Source: Trichostrongylus colubriformis
Taxonomy: Eukaryota > Nematoda > Chromadorea > Rhabditida > Trichostrongylidae
Reading direction: 5' to 3'
Assembly: GCA_963978905.1 (NCBI GenBank)
Contig: OZ022261.1
Span: 6,015,992-6,079,991 of the forward strand
DNA: 64,000 nucleotides
In this document: positions 38,001 to 41,000 of the stretch, piece by piece
How positions within the stretch are numbered: the first letter of the stretch is position 1
How the letters are laid out: the number at the start of each line of letters is the position of its first letter
Notes under the pieces: model-generated
Seen by the model: only the letters and a program-made list of their open reading frames with translations
The model's database searches: none
What the model was told of the DNA's origin: nothing
Position numbers and translations under genes: made by a program

Positions 38001-41000
38001 TTATCTTCCTTATACGTGGGTCACTATTTATATTTCGGGAATAGGCAATACAGTTATCATGGGAGTAAATCTGAAGATTCCATCGTAAAGTTCGCCTCTT
38101 TTAACCATAGACCCCATCATCCAATTTGTCGCACGGCGCTATTTGTTAATTTTATAAATTTTTGAAAATTTCGTCGATACAAGCCTTTCTTGGTGAGTTT
38201 GTCAAATTGTGTGGGTTTCAACGGAAAAATATTTTCTGCAAATCCATATGTTCAAGTAAGATTGAATGTTTTTTGGTGGAAACAATGTTTAGGGATGCCT
38301 CAATCTTAGGATGTGTGAATTGGCGATCTTGCTTAATCATATTGCACACAGCATCGATGTTTTCTTAAAGAAGTTCTAATTTCGGACATCCTTCATGAAT
38401 CTCGTCAGACAGCGGACTACGACAACGATTGAGTTCCCTAAGCCAACGATACACTGTGGTCTTTGATGGAGCTTCATTGCCAAATTTTTTAAAAATTTTT
38501 GAAAATTTCATTTTCATTTCCTGAAAAAAACAAAATTTTTCAGATGAATGTAAAATAAGCAAAAAGCGCCGTACGGCAAATTGAATGATGGGGTACATAG
38601 TCAAAAAAAAGGCGAACTTTACAATGAAACCATCAGATTTACTCCCATGATAACAGTATTGCATATCCCCGAAATATAAATAGTGACCTACGTATTCAGC
38701 TTATGAGTATTGACTGCTCGGAGCACTATTAAAAGAAGTAGAGCATGAACCCAATAAGAAAGTACCATGTCGTTTTTTGTTTACAGACACCACCTATGAT
38801 TTTACAATCATAAAGTGAGCATTGCTTGTACAAAAAACATGAGGAAAATGTGTCCCAAACGATACTCAAGGGTAAGGTAGGGAAGGCAAAACACGTTTTT
38901 AAAAAAATTACCTATATATGGGGTGAAACATCACAAGCAACTTCGATTCGTCCCATGAGAGACCCTTCTGTTTTTGCTGAAATACATCTATCCTTCGAAG
39001 GAATCAGAACAATAAAAAGGGAGCTCAAAAGGTAGAAAGCTAAAAAGGCCTTAGTGAAAAATAATTACCTTTTTCCTTTGTAGCACGACCTTGACCCCAT
39101 CCACGGATACCGTGATATCGACCGGTCGCTTTTTAATGCCCCGGGCTTTGAACTCGTACTGAAACAGACAATCACATGCAAAGTGAGATAGGTCCATAGT
39201 TCAAAATGAAGAGCGGTAAGTCTTTGAAGCGGCGAACATCCTGAGCGTGTGGGTGGAGTGACACCTCGCGTTAAAAACAGAAAGGAGTAATGAGTTTTCG
39301 GTTCGACTGACAAAAAGGTGATCCGCGAAGAAGTCTGCGTCATAAGAAGCGTCTGTGATTTCCAGTCGTCGCTTCGCTCGAATACGTTTCGGTGCAGCGG
39401 TTGTGGCGGATTAGCTGTGGAGGGAGGGGCACGTCTGGCAACGCTGTTTCAGCGCCCCGTCCCTGTCTGCATCACCCCCTTCAGTGATGCACGGCGCGCG
39501 AGTCCACGTCTCGAAAAGTCCACTGGCAGAAAGAGGATCTCACTTGTCAGGTATTCGACAGTTTTATTCCTTTCTTTCTACTACTGCCTCACTTAACATC
39601 TTTACTTTTATGTTCTTAATCGGCCCAAATTTCTCCTAACGGTGTTTTTGACGTGCTCATTAGCAGGCTCTTCAACGACGGTAACTCCATGATGGGCTCA
39701 TCTTCTAAGGGTTCCAGCGCAAGCCGCCCCTCCACCCATTCCACCCGATTGCTCAGCGTCCCTTCAAGTACGTAAACAGTAAACATACCCTAACTCGCCG
39801 CATGGCGGCGACAATTTCGATGCGAGTGCCAGGTCGTGGAATTTCCATACTACCCACGTACTGAAAACATGACTTTTAAACTTCATTTTTCAACCCTTAT
39901 ATGAACATATTATATCTCTTGTAATCATGTGTTGAATTAATCTCAGAACAGCCACATCGGTAATGAAAACATCCGAAGAAGGGAAAAACTGAACTCGGTA
40001 TTCAAATAACGGCTGGTCCAAAGGTATATAATATATCTTCATTCACGTTACAGCATCCTTCTTTTTCCCTATTTGTTCATTCAAAATTCTAGAGGATGTT
40101 GGGCTTTCTAAGCTCAATTTTCCAAAGTTATAACTTTAGATATATGTTGGAATTTGGGAAGTTTGACTTCGGAGTGTGATAACAAAACTCTCATTGTAAC
40201 AACGTGATAAAATATTGTTGAAGAAATATTATCGAGAAAGGGGTTGAATAAGAGCATCTTGCTGAGAACTTGCCGCACACAAAAGTTTTCTTCATTAGTT
40301 ACTTCTGTTCAGTGCCTTTTGGACAGCTATTATGTCATCTCCCAATGAGATGGCCTAATATAATATTTAAAAAGTTTCTTGGGAGAACCATTAGACATTC
40401 ATGGCAGTACATTAATCGCCTTTGAAGACACACCTCGCGAGAATGAAATAGTCCACTCCTATCTGTGAACAGATAGGTCCAAATTACCGGTGTTGTGCTG
40501 GTAATTGTAACAGTTCTGCTTTATTCGACTGAGCAGACTCGCAGTAAGAGGGCCACGGGAGCAGCGCCAATGTCTAACGTTTATTTAACGAAAACGTATG
40601 TCGATCAATCTGGATACTTAAGGAATGGGATCTTTCTGTAAACATCCACATTGCACCCTTATTGGGGTGCGATGATAGACACTACAGCGCTAAAATGGCG
40701 TCTTCTTTTCTAATAACACCCTCACTCGATGTTGGTCGCAGAAAAATGGCATCTACAGATGATCTCCATAGGGCGGTGAACAACGAATGAAATTCGCTTT
40801 TTGGGGAAGTTCTCGACCATATTACAGGATTACAAATCAGGTTTCTGAAAAATGGTTTCAAAAATTGTGGCTCGAAGGCTAATCATTTCTGGAGATCCCT
40901 GGTCGCAGTTACCCCCCTGCGAGGTGAACTCATAGCAATATGTGCACCTCTCAGCTTTATACTGTCGGCTGGTGATATACGTGAGCGCCTTTATTCTAAA

